A stretch of DNA of 64,000 nt from Amblyomma americanum (GCF_052857255.1 NC_135497.1:112735308-112799307); one strand, 5' to 3'; positions 1 to 12,496 are shown, numbered from the stretch's first letter. The notes: generated by a model not told the origin, from the letters alone. Numbers and translations are program-made.

Positions 1-228
1 TTTACGTCTACAATCCTTACACGCATCAACCTTCCAATTCATGACCGAGAAAGCAGAGTCAATTTGGGCATTGCATTAGCCTATAAACAAGTGTCCAAGT
101 GTTCCTGCCAGCATGTCACCAGGACGTACTTCCCTGCTAGGTATCTTACGTGCCAGCTCCGTTTCACGGGAGTGTACTAGATGTGTCTTGTGCAAATCAT
201 CAGTTTGCTCAGAGGCAAACTTGCTCAC

Positions 229-460
229 ATTTACAATGATGTTCCGGGCATCAGCGCAGACATATGGTGGAAACTGGACTCTTCCGTCACGAATGCGCCG
301 GTATGTCTCCTGCCGGGTCTCAGATTCGAAAGGCGGCGTGCCGACCAGGAACTCGTAGATGATTATGCCCAGGGCCCAATGGTCAACCTTCTCATCGTAC
401 ACAATGCCCTCGACGATCTCTGGTGCCAGGTAATCTAGTGTGCCGCACCTGGTCGCCCGC
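229..460 (-). CDS. AURKB: Aurora kinase copy A, exon 6 (activation loop to C-lobe)
   Basis: A 232-bp exon. Its first base completes an Arg codon split with exon 5, and it ends in phase 0 at a GTGAGC donor. It encodes 77 residues with the Aurora activation segment RRATRCGTLDYLAPE (the Thr before Arg-Cys-Gly-Thr is the expected autophosphorylation site), then DEKVDHWALG of helix F, and the TPPFES and ETYRRI stretches of the C-lobe. The PPFES-x-ETYRRI pattern favours Aurora B over Aurora A. The following terminal exon lies left of the window for this copy; its equivalent is at 47384-47488 in copy B. Compared with copy B, residues after PEIVEG read I-V here and T-A there. Confidence 0.93.
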
Positions 461-1344
461 CTGCAGACCGGGTTGCAAGAACCACAATTAGAGGACAATG
501 AAGCGCAATTAAATACAAGAAAGGATGCTAAAGCAGTATCTTTGCTCCTGCTGCCAGATGATAAGTCTTACAGGCCAGTTGGCCAGACCACACAAACAGA
601 TGGGCATTCAGAACAGAACAAGAATAGAGGATGGCATCGCAATTCTGTGGGCAATGACAGAAGGCTAGTTGTGAAATGAAGACAGAAAAAGCTAGGGGGT
701 ACTGCACTGTTAGTTCCTATGCAGGATATTAACGAAAAGGCTGGAAAAACATGTCGGCAATCTGTATTGACGACACGCACTGAAATCCAGAACTTTGAAA
801 TGAGCACACCATAAATATTTTCCTGCGGGAAACTTCTGTATATACAATGCTGTTTCGAACATTTTAAAACATTAATAAGTCAACTGAATACCCTCTTCAA
901 TTCTGTGCCAAGCAGTGTACATTCAGAACTATTTGAACCCTAAAAGACCCAATGAATCAATCTTGCACCGTTGAAAATTGCTACCAACATGGTCCGAAAC
1001 TATGGTTGAATATAACAGCCGGTAATGATCAAGATACTGTACTGTCTTACACAATGGCCAACACAAAAAACCTTTGGGTGACACTGGCGCTCACCTTACG
1101 ACTATGATTTGAAACCATTAAAAATTCCCTTTGATTGTTTGTGAGTTCCTTGGTACACCCTTTCACAGATATCGACACGCTTGCTACCATAACAATCTGC
1201 TTTATTACACATCAATGTCCATATTAACTGGTGATGCTAATTCGTGACCTTAAGTAACTCAGTGTTCTTGTAATTTAATTCCGCTACTGTGTGGTGTTAG
1301 GCGCTCGTACAAGGCCTCCATTTATACACTGAAGAGACATTTTT

Positions 1345-1412
1345 CGGTGGTGTAGAGGTAGAGTGCCCAGCTCCTGGCCCAAAGGAAAGTGGTTCGATTC
1401 CGCTTGACCACC
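1345..1412 (+). repeat. tRNA-like SINE head (Gly-like)
   Basis: Contains an A-box-like TGGTGTAGAGGTAGAGTG and a clear B box GGTTCGATTCC about 40 bp later, like a tRNA-derived pol III promoter. The acceptor stem does not pair convincingly, so a SINE relic is preferred over a functional tRNA. The duplicate is at 51065-51132. Confidence 0.5.
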
Positions 1413-3347
1413 TGTTCACCGTAAAACTACTTTTCTCGGCCACTACCCTCTTTACCAGTCAGGATGATCCAGTCACACCGGCACAGTCGCCGGGTTTTCT
1501 GTTGAACGGGATCTTTAAACCTAACGAGTTATAAACTGACCACAGGAATAGCTGCCACCTGTAGCTATCAATGATAGCCAGCAATAAAAAAATGTGCTGA
1601 AGAAATATATGGCTAAAGCCTCCAATTTTCAGCAACAGAAAGATTACAATTCCAAGAATGAAAAATAAGGAATCGGCAACATGCTACGGGAAGCCTCCCG
1701 CATGTTAATGCAGTGACCTTTCACACAGCACACGTCTCCTCTGCTTCGCTTCTTCGTGCACTGAACTGCCCAGTTCTGGGCACATCAGCCCTTTTTCTCT
1801 TACTTCTCGCGGCTTCTTTCCAATGCCTCCTCTTTTTCAGCAACCTGTGACGCGTTCTTTCCACATTTTCAGCAACTCTCTTCACAATGTGTGCTGGGCG
1901 CTTTACCTCAATGGCACCTGTCGGCAAGTTTAATTTTCCTCGCACCTCTGAAGTTTGGCGAGAGAGCTTGCTGTGGTTACGGACAGAGTTGCGAGACTGT
2001 TTTCTCCGCTCTGCTCTTAATGCTTTTCCGGAGCACCAATCACACGATCCTGCAGACGTCGAACAAGTCCAGGATTCGAGGACATCAATTTCAATTGTGA
2101 ACGAACGGTGGAATATTGTAAGGTACTGTTAGGGAACTATTGACAAAATGGTCCATTCTTTTCATGCATAGTAAACCTTCCTTTTAAGATTGTCGAACGC
2201 TTGCATAGAGTAGTATAGAGTGCCACAGAAAACAAATAGAGAACTTTTTTGATGATAGTAAAATGTCAACACCAAAAAATACAGGCCTGTAGAGGGGAGA
2301 TCTACTGATATTTTGATTATTACAGTTGAATTCTACTATATGAAAAAAATTGAGTTCACGAACTCCCAATTGAAAATGCACAGGTCCAGAATTTATCGGC
2401 ATGTGGCCCATTTCACTGTATCACAGCTAACTTCACAGGTCCAGCCCTGGCTCTTCACACGCACAGTTCGCGAACACCTTCCCAGTCGCTGCTGGCGAGT
2501 GGCCGTAGTATATGCCATGCTAAAATTCAATTTAGCATACAGTTTACTGTGCTACAACTGAGAATGAGAGATTTACTGGAGGCGACGACTGCAGTGAGAA
2601 ATGTTTTACGGCGACATCCTAGCAGGCAGCACCTTACTATTACTCGAACGTACTTTTCAAAAGCAACTCAGGTGGGTCTTCACAAACCTTTTGGGTTGGT
2701 AGCCACATCACACTGCTTCGAGTCCTCTCGAAGGCCACCACGAACCAGTTTTCAAAAACACAGTGGAAAAGTTTTAAAACAGCGGAAACAGCACATCGAC
2801 ACTGAAACTGAGCCCGCGGCCAGAAGCTAGAAAAACTCATATGCGTGCTGAATGGCTGAAGTAGTGACTGAGAATGAAGAGTATTTTGATAAAATGCTTA
2901 AGACTACCAAATACAAGCCTCAGAATTTTGTTACTGAAGAGAGAAGTGCGTATGGATGTGCTGGAATTGTATGAGAGTCTAAAATGCAGTGTTGCCCACA
3001 GATAACAACAGAACCGAAGCTGTGAAAATGACAAGTTTCAAACTCTACTTGAGCCCAAATTAAATGTCGCATGGCTGCCAAACTCTGCGAAAGCAATCGG
3101 GAACGAGAGAAAAACCTACAGCACAAGTTCAATTAGAATAGGGTAACCTTCAAAAATCCACGAACATAACTGTTTCAACACATAGCGTCTGAACCACGGT
3201 TCGAAGATGCTACATGTCTACGTATGGCAACATGTGTTGCGTGAACAAGGCGACTATTCCCAGCTTAGCACGTCAGGTTGTTAAGCGGGTGGACAAAAAA
3301 GACTTAGGCCCGTTTGTGCAATAACAAGCAACTTGAACTTAAGGCTT

Positions 3348-3571
3348 AAGGGGTTTGAACATCACAAAACATCTAAGACTACGAGGCACGCCGCAGTGAA
3401 TGGCTCTCGAAATTTCGACCACCTGGGTTTCTTTAACGTTCACTGACATCGCACAGTAGATGGGCCTCTTGAATTTCGCCTCCATCGAAATTCGACCGCC
3501 GGGGCCGGGATCGAACCCTCGTCCTTTCGAGTCAGCAGCCAAGCGTCATAACCACTGAGCCACTGCGGCGA
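3348..3571 (-). mobile_element. Ruka-like tRNA-derived SINE
   Basis: On the minus strand it starts with GCAGTGGCTCAGTGGTTATG (A box) and has B box GGGTTCGATCCC. Its body carries the tick SINE signatures: TTCGATGGAGGCGAAATTC, then ACTGTGCGATGTCAGTG, then CCCAGGTGGTCGAAATTTC. This full head-body layout is the best-preserved copy in the window and matches what I know of the ixodid Ruka SINE. Duplicate at 53224-53447. Confidence 0.8.
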
Positions 3572-3894
3572 CCAGCAACTTGAATGGTGGTTCGCCTTCT
3601 AACCACTTTCGTGTGTTTAAGTTGTTTCCATAAATACTCATTTCAGAGTGAATAAATGCGTTCAGTTAACAAGAATTGACAGTCAATTCACAGAGGACTA
3701 GCATAAAAATTATGGCTTCGTAATTTACCTAATGAGAGTTTCTGTAAGAAGGCCAACAAGCAAGCTTTATGCAGAACAAACATCAATTTTGCAGCCGTTG
3801 GCTCGTGAAAAGGCCAAAAGAAGCAAAAACATTAACAATGTAGAAACAAGCCTCCCATGTCTAAAACATTTACATGCACTGCATGCATAGTTTT

Positions 3895-3962
3895 GACCGA
3901 GTGGTTGAGGCTCCTTGGGCTGCCGTGCCAAGGAATTCAGGTTTGATGCCTGCACTGGGCAG
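3895..3962 (+). repeat. tRNA-like SINE head (Leu/Ser-like)
   Basis: A-box-like GACCGAGTGGTTGAGG and B-box-like AGGTTTGATGCCTG are spaced as in a tRNA, but the stems are decayed. A pyrimidine-rich tail follows. A degenerate SINE head is likely. Duplicate at 53771-53838. Confidence 0.4.
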
Positions 3963-4551
3963 ATATCCGCTTTTTCTTTTTCCGGGCTGCTGCTTATATC
4001 GGAAAACGAAAGAGTCACCTTATAAATAGCCTACAAAAGCCTGCAGCAACGTTAGCCTGCAACAATGGCTGAATTCATAATGACCTGCGAAAATAGCCAG
4101 AAACAATGAGTTATTGCCCATTTATGGTTTTCATGTAAAAATCACTGACAAAAACTTTACCTTAGACCCCTTAGAGGAAATTTTGCTGCCAATAAAAATT
4201 CGATCATCTGCTTATTCTACTACCCCGAATGAGTGCCAGAGATGAAGGCACGTTCGCGAACATTCAGTGATGCAAGCATTCTAAAATATAATTTTTGCTG
4301 AAACATATTTTTTCCTACCTGTGATTAGAGAATAAACAGACATAGTTCTTCAGCATTAACATGTATATCAGTGAAGTTCATGAAGTTTAAGCCACGCTCT
4401 TGCACAACCTTTCCAGATTTAAAATCTTCATTACTCACGATAACAGTGGCCGCTATCTGGATGTGGTGCCACATCACAGCACCATGAAACATTTTGACTT
4501 CACAGCAGAACATTAAGAGTCAAGTTTCAACTCTGCATGAACGAATAATCT

Positions 4552-4730
4552 AGAGGAGGAGGAAGAAGATAAACAACATTATTTAGTCGCCTGCAGAACG
4601 ACACGATGACTGAATGGCGCCGCGGTGCAGGCCCTGACGTCTTCTCAGCGGGTGGTCTCTAATCAACTCCTGCGCGTGTTACTACCGCGGTCGGTCGCCC
4701 TAAAGGGCAACGTTCCATCGGACTCGCTCG
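4552..4730 (-). repeat. Possible 3' end of a non-LTR element
   Basis: The forward sequence starts with a GGAGGAGGAAGAAGATAAA purine run followed by AACATTATTTAGTCG, and is more GC-rich than its surroundings. Read on the minus strand, this looks like a LINE 3' end with a simple tail. No coding remnant was seen, so this is a weak call. Duplicate at 54428-54606. Confidence 0.25.
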
Positions 4731-5385
4731 GCCTTTGTATTTAAAGAGAAATGATCAACACCTCTCTGCACATTTTCGCCTGCCTCTACCCAAGGGGTAT
4801 TTCAGGAGAGTGCGACGTCAACTGTTGTGAGCCCCGCCATCCAGCTTACCCATGCGATGCTGCCAATAATTCCGATTGTTTAGAATTATGGTATGTAAAT
4901 TTTCTAAAAAACACACTGGCATAGCAAGCAAGTGTGTTGTCGCACTAGTGCAGCCTTGCAAGCAGTGAAATCTTTAGGCTCACAAACTGCAGTCCGCTCT
5001 AACAGCTGGTCGTATCTTTGCAAGATTTCCGACCCTCAATCGGTAAACCTTGCTGTATAGTAGGCTCTAATGCCTTCCCACTTGCCGACTAACCTGGTTA
5101 AGCTTGGTTAACTGCTGCTCTCTTGGAGGGAAGGGTTGCAATACCATGCGTACCACTAAATGACTGGAAGCCCGTCTTGGCAATAATATGGCACAGCTGC
5201 AGTTCAGGTTCTGGGTTCATGGCAAGGTGCCGGTGAGTGCTGTCTCAACAGAATCAAGTGGCAGGCTTGGTCACAGAGGTGCTTAGCAGGAGCTGCATCG
5301 CCAACTGGCTAGTAGTTGACTGTTCATCCTCAGTCTGATTGACGATTTACAATGTCCATAGACCCTGACACCAACAGGCATACCA

Positions 5386-5910
5386 TTAAAGGGGCTCTGA
5401 AAGGGGCTCTGATAAAGTTGCATTATGCCTGAAATGTTAAAGAACGCTGCTTCACGAGTACTGTCCAAGAAGAATTTTTTAATGCGCTTTGTAGAAACAG
5501 AGTTATCTGTAGTCAAAAATTGAATTTGGCCTCTTCGCGCCTTTTTTTCTCCTCTCGTCACTTTTTGCACATTGGAAGGTCGGTGCTCCTCCGCCGGCTC
5601 CACCTCCGGGGGAGAGCTCTCTGACCCACCGGAACTACACGGCTTATTATCCGCGGCCTTGGTAGATGCCTGACGTCGGAAGGAATCTAACCAATAGCCA
5701 TCACTCAACTTGTATACAAATATGCGAGCGACGGAGGAGGGTCAGAACATGAAAAAGTCGCGAGGAAGGGTTCGCCATCTTTCGCGCGTGATTGTGAGAT
5801 CTCTGCTGCATGAAGGAGCGTATAATTTGGCTCAGGCGTTCATGACAAAACAATGCAGTGATTGAGCAAGTTGGTGTCCTCTACTCGTAAGGTGTTTCAG
5901 AGCCCCTTAA
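5386..5910. mobile_element. MITE with AGGGGCTCTGAAA terminal inverted repeats
   Basis: The left end reads TTAAAGGGGCTCTGAAA, with the repeat motif immediately duplicated once. The right end reads TTTCAGAGCCCCTTAA. The ~525-bp element has TTAA at both outer edges, which may be a TTAA-type target duplication. The interior is GC-richer than the flanks, and the 141-codon open frame on its minus strand has no recognisable domain. It is a non-autonomous DNA transposon, probably piggyBac-type if the TTAA is real. The duplicate is at 55252-55776 with very few changes. Confidence 0.65.
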
Positions 5911-6765
5911 GGCTATAGAGAATATTTGGGTAAAGCCGAGTTGACCTTTGGGCAACCACATACGCTTTTATGTTCTTTGTATAGCAGCTGGTTCACTGGA
6001 CCAGTATTATCCGGCGTGCCAGCTGCACCAAGTTTATTTCATGGCATGTTGAACATGGACTGTATTAGGCCACGTAGCACATAGTTACAACCCATTAACT
6101 TGCACTGTTAAACTACACACTGTTAACCTACAGCCTGTGTTGTAACAAAACGTGAAAAACATCTGTAGTTCATTCCACAGAGCTGTCCAGTCCGTAAATT
6201 ACCCACAGTTCATGCAGCAGAGAGGCCTCCGTGTCACAAACTAAACAGTGCAACTGCCACGCCACAGCCAGAGATGTGAAAGGCCCCTGAGCAGCAATTA
6301 ACTCACCTTCACCTTCAGTTTAGCATCAAATCTTAATATTTTCAAGGCCACTGTGGCATACATCTCCCGCAAAGACAGTGCTAAATGTATGTTGTTGCAT
6401 ACCAAGACCTGCACATGTGCAGCACCAAGAATGCGTATTCACATACCACATTTTTATATTTTCCTGTACGTCATGTTTTTTTTAATTTTACATCTGTGAG
6501 TCATATAGTACAATGAAAAATCATGCACTGCCACACGGCATCTTTTGGCATGACCAGTAACTAATCTGAAGAGAAAACCAATGCCTCCAACCCCAGTACA
6601 CCTCTGCCCTCCACATCCAGACACCAGAAGACTCCATGGAACCCAGTGACGAAGCCAAGTGCATCTCAGTGCCCTGCTGAACTTTTTCATAGTGTGGCGT
6701 CCTAACCTTTTTCGAATCAAATTGCCCACTCAACCATTCACTGTTCTTTCTTACTGAATGTGATG

Positions 6766-6995
6766 GCGGCTCGCGGTGGGGTGGCTCTGGTGTTAGCGCG
6801 TTACGCTACCTAGCCGGAGTACTTGGGTTTGAACCCAACTGCGGTGGCCGCGTTTCGATGGAGGCGAAACGCAAAAGGCGCACATGTGATGTGCGATGTA
6901 AGTGCACATTAAAGATTCCCAGGTGGTCGAAATTATTCTGGAGTACTCCACTGCAGCACCCATATCTCTTCTTTCACTCCCACCTTCCTTCCCTG
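6766..6995 (+). mobile_element. Ruka-related SINE, plus strand
   Basis: The tRNA-like head has TGGCTCTGGTGTTAGCGCG and B box GGGTTTGAACCC. It is followed by the same body signatures as the copy at 3348 (TTTCGATGGAGGCGAAAC, GTGCGATGTAAGTGCAC, CCCAGGTGGTCGAAATT). The head differs from the copy at 3348, suggesting a subfamily. Duplicate at 56632-56861. Confidence 0.7.
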
Positions 6996-8373
6996 ATGCG
7001 CATTTGAGGTGTCAAACATGAAGCAGGACAGTTACTGCACCATTTCCTATTCTCAAAAACCACTTTTTTTTGACGCCGCCTGAGAATGTTTGCTGGAGAA
7101 TGTGTGCTGGAGAATAGGATCCGGGAAGCAGGAAGACTGTATGACGAGAGCAATATTATCAGGACTGGCGTAATTCAAACCTTGCAGATGCAGACCTGCA
7201 AGAGCTCCCCAGCTGATAAAGCCAACCAAAAAGAAAAAGCACACCAGAGAAATAAAGCACCCTGGCCAGTGCTCGAGGATTGTCTGCACATGGCAGCTGC
7301 CGCAAGTGTATCACACTCTCCGACGAAGAGCCCTCAGTGTTTTTATAGCACTTTCCGAATGAGCAGGTGTGTATTATAAAATAGTGATATTTGTGTGAGA
7401 CTTTTTGTGTAAAACTGCCATTTGCAGGGGGTGAAACTTACAGACTGAAAAATACTGAAAGCCAGGTAGCGTCGCCCTTCTTTAATGTTTAATTTTGTTG
7501 TGTCATTTTTCAGGCAGAGATGGTGTGAATGCTCACGTCAGAGGATTACACAGTGTTATCTTGGTGGAGCACAGCCTCGGCTGGCATCTGTGCATCCACC
7601 AAGAAGGAAAGCTATTACATGCATGGGTAATTCTTGAACTCTTACAGCTCTCCTAATACAGCCCAACACAGGAGGACATTTCATCGCTAAATGACTGACA
7701 TCCGTCACAATCAAATCAGCTAAGAATAAATCCCCGAAAAACAATGGTCATGCTTTTCCGAGCTTAAAAATAAAGGATTCCCAAGAGAGCGCTCAATTTT
7801 AGGCAGCGGATAGGACATAAAAGTTGTTGAGCAGCACACCATTCTTGAAGCTACGTTCTCTTATTTAACCTGAGATTTACATGCCGAGAAAATATATCCG
7901 AAACTCGTTTGTAACTTGAGCTGTATCGCTAACCCACACGCTTCTTCCAAAAAATAAAACGGATATATCCGACGTTGTTTGCTTAGTAAATTATTACAAT
8001 CTTGTGTGGCTGACCATCAATTTAAACAAAATTTAAGTTTTACAGAAACAGGCTAGTCATCAATGATTGAAACAAAAGCTGCACTTTCCACCCAGGCTTC
8101 ACACGCCTGACGTCATACCATGTGACTGCACCACCAGCGTCGAGCATCCACCGTACCACGTGACATGAACACGTGATTAGGCGTATACAGAGAGAAGCTC
8201 GCCACGCTCCCTTCAGTCTGAGCTTTTGCTCCGGTCTTTTGCTTGTTTCATTAGGTACAACCGATTTAAATCCCATCAATTTTCCGATGCGTAAAGCCCG
8301 AGCAAGATCTTGCTATGTTTCTAGGTTTGTGACAAGAGCATAGATTAATAAATAAATTATAAAGTAAACATTG

Positions 8374-8460
8374 CCATGACTGGGATTCGAACCCGTGGCA
8401 CCATGAACAGATCAGCTTCGCTGACCAGTGCACGATAGCATTATGCTACCAACGCAGCCG
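8374..8460 (-). repeat. tRNA-like sequence with long anticodon-side insertion
   Basis: On the minus strand GGCTGCGTTGGTAGCATAAT resembles an A box and GGGTTCGAATCCCAG is a strong B box. The spacing is longer than in a normal tRNA and the acceptor stem does not close. It is probably a SINE head. Copy B has lost the A-box half (see 58236). Confidence 0.45.
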
Positions 8461-8800
8461 AACACGCCTTGCGTTAATCTGCACCACACATGCGCGCTGT
8501 GCATAACACAATGACATCTTGATCAACTTCCATCAGCTTAACCTCGAACAGACCTTTACCCGATTCTAATTTTGTTGCCAGACGTGCCGACGGTCCAACA
8601 AAGAAAAACCATGAGCCAGCCAGGCTAAGCAAATTGTTTCGCATTTTAGCTGTGTTAAAACCCTGCCATTTCTAGTTGTGATGCTGATCTCCTACCCTAC
8701 TTTTTTCAGCTGAATAAAATTCTTCGAATAAACCATTTTTATGAGAAAAAATTTTTCAACTCAATCATCCATCTGCTTTAAACAAGCTTTACAGTTTCTA

Positions 8801-8960
8801 GACGTTAAACATCCCAAAGAGACTATGGCCATGAGCTGCCGTATGGAGGGCAGTACACGGGCATCTAGCATTTCATCTCGATTGAAATGTGATTGGTGCT
8901 GTCAGAATCGAGTCCGCGTCTTTTGGGTCAGTAGCCTAGCGCCATAACCACCGTGGCATG
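8801..8960 (-). mobile_element. Degenerate Ruka-like SINE, internally shortened
   Basis: Forward GACGTTAAACATCCCAAAG is the reverse complement of the SINE 3' segment, and TCGAGTCCGCGTCTTTTGGG followed by AGCGCCATAACCACCGTGGC is the decayed tRNA head. The middle of the body is shortened. Duplicate at 58608-58767. Confidence 0.6.
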
Positions 8961-10184
8961 CCAATATTTCACATTTTTGCGAGCAAAGAATGCGAAGGAA
9001 CCTTCAGAGACAATGATGCCCTTGATGCAAGTGCAATGCATGGCTAATTGTCATGTAGTGGTGAAGGCAATCCAGGCATTGAGGACGACCGTGAAAGAAA
9101 GCCTCTAAAAGAAACTGTTATTCGGCTGACCTGCGCCCACAATTAACTGAATGGTTCGTCGGTGGAGAAAGCAGCTAGTATGCTCAGAGGTCGTCGGTGC
9201 GCCTGCAGCTCTTGGTCGTGCTGAATTTAAACCTGATAGGGAACATTCGAGATATGACGTGCAAAGTTACCACAACAGTCTTGAACAACGCAGATTTGGC
9301 TCTGGCTGGATGCGATCGATCAAGATGAATCGGGTCACGTTTTGCATCACAAAGGTATAAAGCCGCCTGCCGGCAGATTTGAAGAACAAACATTGAGTAC
9401 AATATATTTATGCGTGGCTGTCGTGTACCAGGCTCTGAGAACCAGCTCTTTTTGGCTGATCTGAATTGAGGAAGATTGCCCTCTAATCCCTCATACACAT
9501 GCCGTTACCTCTATACATTTCCTTTCTCACCACGGACAACTACCTCTTGAAAGTTGTAGTGCCATTATATGCGCATGCATGTGTATACACAGGCACTGCA
9601 GATTATTACAGGAAAGCACTACTGTGAAGGACAAATCAGCTTTTATTCAGCAAATTAGAGTATCACCATACATCCCGAACCCCGCTTTAAAAAGAGTTTC
9701 ATAATCAGCCTCATTCATTTTCCAGCTTGTTATTAAGATGTTCAACTGGGTTATCGTAATACACTGAAATTTAAACACATCACTTGCGTATCTCACTGAT
9801 GAAGAATGGCGTGACAGTAGATTAGTGTGTTTTAACTTTTACGTGCCAAAAACTGCCGTTCGCTGTGACATAATACAGCAGAAGGCCAATATTTCAAATA
9901 TTGGCGTTTCTTTAGTGAGCACCAAAATCTCAGCAAAAAGGTGGATTTGCATTTCGCCCCTGTTGAAATGGAGCAGCAATGGCCGAAGATGAACCAAGAT
10001 CTTGTGTGCTGAGAAGCCAAATGCTATGGCCACTGCGCTGCTGTGTAAGGTGCACAAGGTGCACAACAGAAGCAAAGATGCACACAAAACAAGGCTGTAA
10101 TACAGTCTCCTTTACATTCACCCAATCCCCAGGTACAAAGAAAAGAGATTGCAAGTTGAAAAAAAAAATGGTTGATACACTTAC

Positions 10185-10333
10185 CTTGAATAGGGCGTGT
10201 GTACGGACCAGCCAAAGTCCGCAATCTTTATTTCTCCATTGATGCCCAGGAGCAGGTTCTCGGGTTTGATGTCGCGGTGGATGACATTTAGACTGTGGCA
10301 GACCTTGAGTGCATTACACAGTTGGTAGATGTA
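10185..10333 (-). CDS. AURKB: Aurora kinase copy A, exon 5 (catalytic loop and DFG)
   Basis: A 149-bp exon that enters in phase 0 after a TTGTGCAG acceptor and leaves with two bases (AG) at a perfect GTAAGT donor. It encodes [16 protein letters not shown], then the catalytic loop [11 protein letters not shown], then [18 protein letters not shown] Asp, the KPEN Asn and the DFG Asp are intact, and the Aurora hallmark Trp directly follows DFG. This should be an active-type serine/threonine kinase of mitosis. Copy B differs at three bases here, all replacing residues (W, T and Y here; L, A and F there). Confidence 0.95.
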
Positions 10334-12357
10334 CTGCACAAGAGGAAAAGGCCCATCAGAACCTCAAGAGCATGGCAACCGTGCCCTGTTGTTTTACACA
10401 GCACCGCTATATATGTCGTGGTGGTTTTATTAGTGGCTCCAGAATGGTCTCTTTGTCAATGGTATATCTTAAACCTTCAACACTTAACGTTGCTCAAATG
10501 CTGTTGCCGTCTAAATATACTACAAGAGGTATGAAGTATGTGACCAAGCAGCATGGCTAACAGCACTAGTGGACTGCACGAGGGAACAAGCCACCAGAAC
10601 TGATGTGCTTCTTCGATGGCTGACTTTGGAACTGTAAGCGGTCTTGTGAATCATGTTAAAATCTAGCATAAATTTTCGGCCAATAACATTTCTGAAAACA
10701 CCACTCACTTGGCTTTTTCCGGAGAGGGTGGATGATGGCCATTAGCTGCATAAAACGGCAGCAAGTGGCCTCAATATACTACCGTACTCTGTGCACTACA
10801 GACACAGACACCAAAAGTCTAAAAAAGGCCTGGAACACTACAGATGAAATAACAGTTCAGTGCTTGTCAAAGTACCCCAAGTCATAATGTAGGTGACATA
10901 CATTGTACTTAAGAACAAACTGGCCTCTCGCTTTTTGCCTAAATCGATATGTGACCGCTGTGACCGGGATCGAAAATGCGTCTTTCGTTTCAGCAGCCGA
11001 GCACCATAACCACTAAGCCTCTGCGGCGGCTTGTTGAACACGTCTCTGGACCGTTAAGCCCCTAGTGAAAGCAAGACGAGTAAATCCTTTAAATCAAATT
11101 TTGTTTCAAGTGCTGGCACTGCGATTTTCCGCCTCATATACACACCAATGGAATGCTAGCCTGACTGACAAAGCTTTATCATGATGAAATAATGGAATTA
11201 TATGCATTCGCACATATATTTGTGATGTGATATTTTTCAGAATTGTTTTTGAAGGCTGAGTTTTCTCAGAATTTCTAATTACCAATTGGCATCTACTATC
11301 ACACTTAGCTAGAAGCTGCCAACCGCAGCTTAAAACTACCATCTCATGCTGCGTAGCACAACCAAGTCTACCAGGATCACGATGAGTACCTAAAAAAATT
11401 CCTACACACAGTATGAGCAAAACAATACATAAAAAGCTGTCGTAAACCATTCTCCCCGTTAACATTCAGCAAAAGCATTGCTTGTGAGGTCGCTGCCGAA
11501 ACTCGCGAAGAAAAATAGGCAGGTGCACATATTTAAATTGAATCTTATCTCCAGGGAAAGGGAGCACAAAGCCATTGTATGCCAGTGCTCATAAGGTAGG
11601 CACCCGATGGCAGTGTAGTTTGAAACAACTATCTCCCGCACATGAGGCAGGGTATTGCATGGGGTTACCCGAGGAGGCAAATGCGCACTGAACCCTGCTT
11701 ATTTTTATTTCTGGCTGGCCTTTGCCCTGATCCTACGTATTGTAGTCACTACCTGATCTCATGCCCTTATGTTTCTCATCCGTCAGTAGTGAAGCTGCGG
11801 CTCATTTGACCTTCACAGTTATGACTGTGTTCCAAAACAATAAGGCTACGGAAGCCAATTATGGCGCATAGTTGACAAGCTCAGAAAATATGCACAAGTT
11901 GTGCAAAAGGTGATTATAAAGGGCTCAAGAACAATCTGGCCCAGAGTCTCCTCCAACGTATACCAAAATCTTGCATACAGCTGGTTCAACATCAAGCCTC
12001 AACCGCCGTGGGAAAGGCAATTTATGTTTATATCTTTAAAATTTATCACATCCAGTGATGTTGCACAGCAGTGCAAGTGGTTAACACAAAGCAGAGCCTC
12101 GTTTGTTGTGGGTGCAGTGTACAGCTCTAAACAGAGAGGGCACCACATAAACGGCCAAGCTATAGGCTAAGCCCTGGCAAGTCTGTCGCCATAAAAACTG
12201 AAACAAGAGGCAAGTGGCACAACAGACAGCGAGTACCAATATTGAGCATGTATGGAAGTATAAATTCTAAGGAAAGCTGTTCAGTATAACAGCACTGTGT
12301 CTCACTGGGATCACCTAGAAGAGATCACAGTGGTGCAGAAGCAGGCAGGGTGCTTAC
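10334..12357 (-). other. Intron 4 of Aurora copy A
   Basis: GTAAGC donor after 12358 and a CAG acceptor before 10333. Apart from the SINE at 10870-11030, nothing recognisable was seen in it. Confidence 0.85.
10870..11030 (-). mobile_element. Partial Ruka-like SINE
   Basis: The tRNA head is clear (reverse complement of GCAGCCGAGCACCATAACCA and of GGGATCGAA), followed by a decayed body (CCCCAAGTCATAATGTAGG). Duplicate at 60675-60835. Confidence 0.55.
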
Positions 12358-12496
12358 TGTGGCAGCTCTCTGGTCGGTGAATCTCCCTTCTCTGGTGAGA
12401 TGACGGTACAGCTCCCCCTGGGGCGCATACTCGAGAATGAGGTACACCCGGGATTCGTCGTGGAACCAGTTGTAGAGGCATAAGATGTTTGGGTGC
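12358..12496 (-). CDS. AURKB: Aurora kinase copy A, exon 4 (hinge region)
   Basis: A 139-bp exon. The acceptor ATGCAG is followed by a G that completes the Arg codon left by exon 3, and the exon ends in phase 0 at a GTAAGC donor. It encodes [19 protein letters not shown], then the hinge [14 protein letters not shown] and TDQRAAT. The HPNIL, EYAP and GEL motifs are near-universal in Aurora kinases, and YNWFHDESR and GEL fit Aurora B. Copy B has a single silent change (12451 versus 62273). Confidence 0.95.

Larger units (their letters stand above)
461..10184 (-). other. Intron 5 of Aurora copy A (9.7 kb)
   Basis: Bounded by a GTAAGT donor after 10185 and a CTGCAG acceptor before 460. It holds tRNA-derived SINE pieces (1345, 3348, 3895, 6766, 8374, 8801) and a MITE (5386-5910), listed separately. 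The remaining stretches (461-1340, 1420-3340, 4000-4550, 4740-5380, 5911-6760, 7000-8370, 8965-10184) are AT-rich and show no recognisable gene or repeat. The short open frames there are random and have no codon structure. Confidence 0.85.

Noticed and set aside
5149..5708. 141-codon minus-strand frame, conserved in both duplication copies
   Set aside because: Conservation is explained by the recent duplication. The frame runs through a MITE and its terminal repeat and has no recognisable domain.
9184..9498. 104-codon minus-strand frame and its 126-codon counterpart at 58923-59303
   Set aside because: The frame length differs between copies through an indel, the composition is intron-like and no motif is present.
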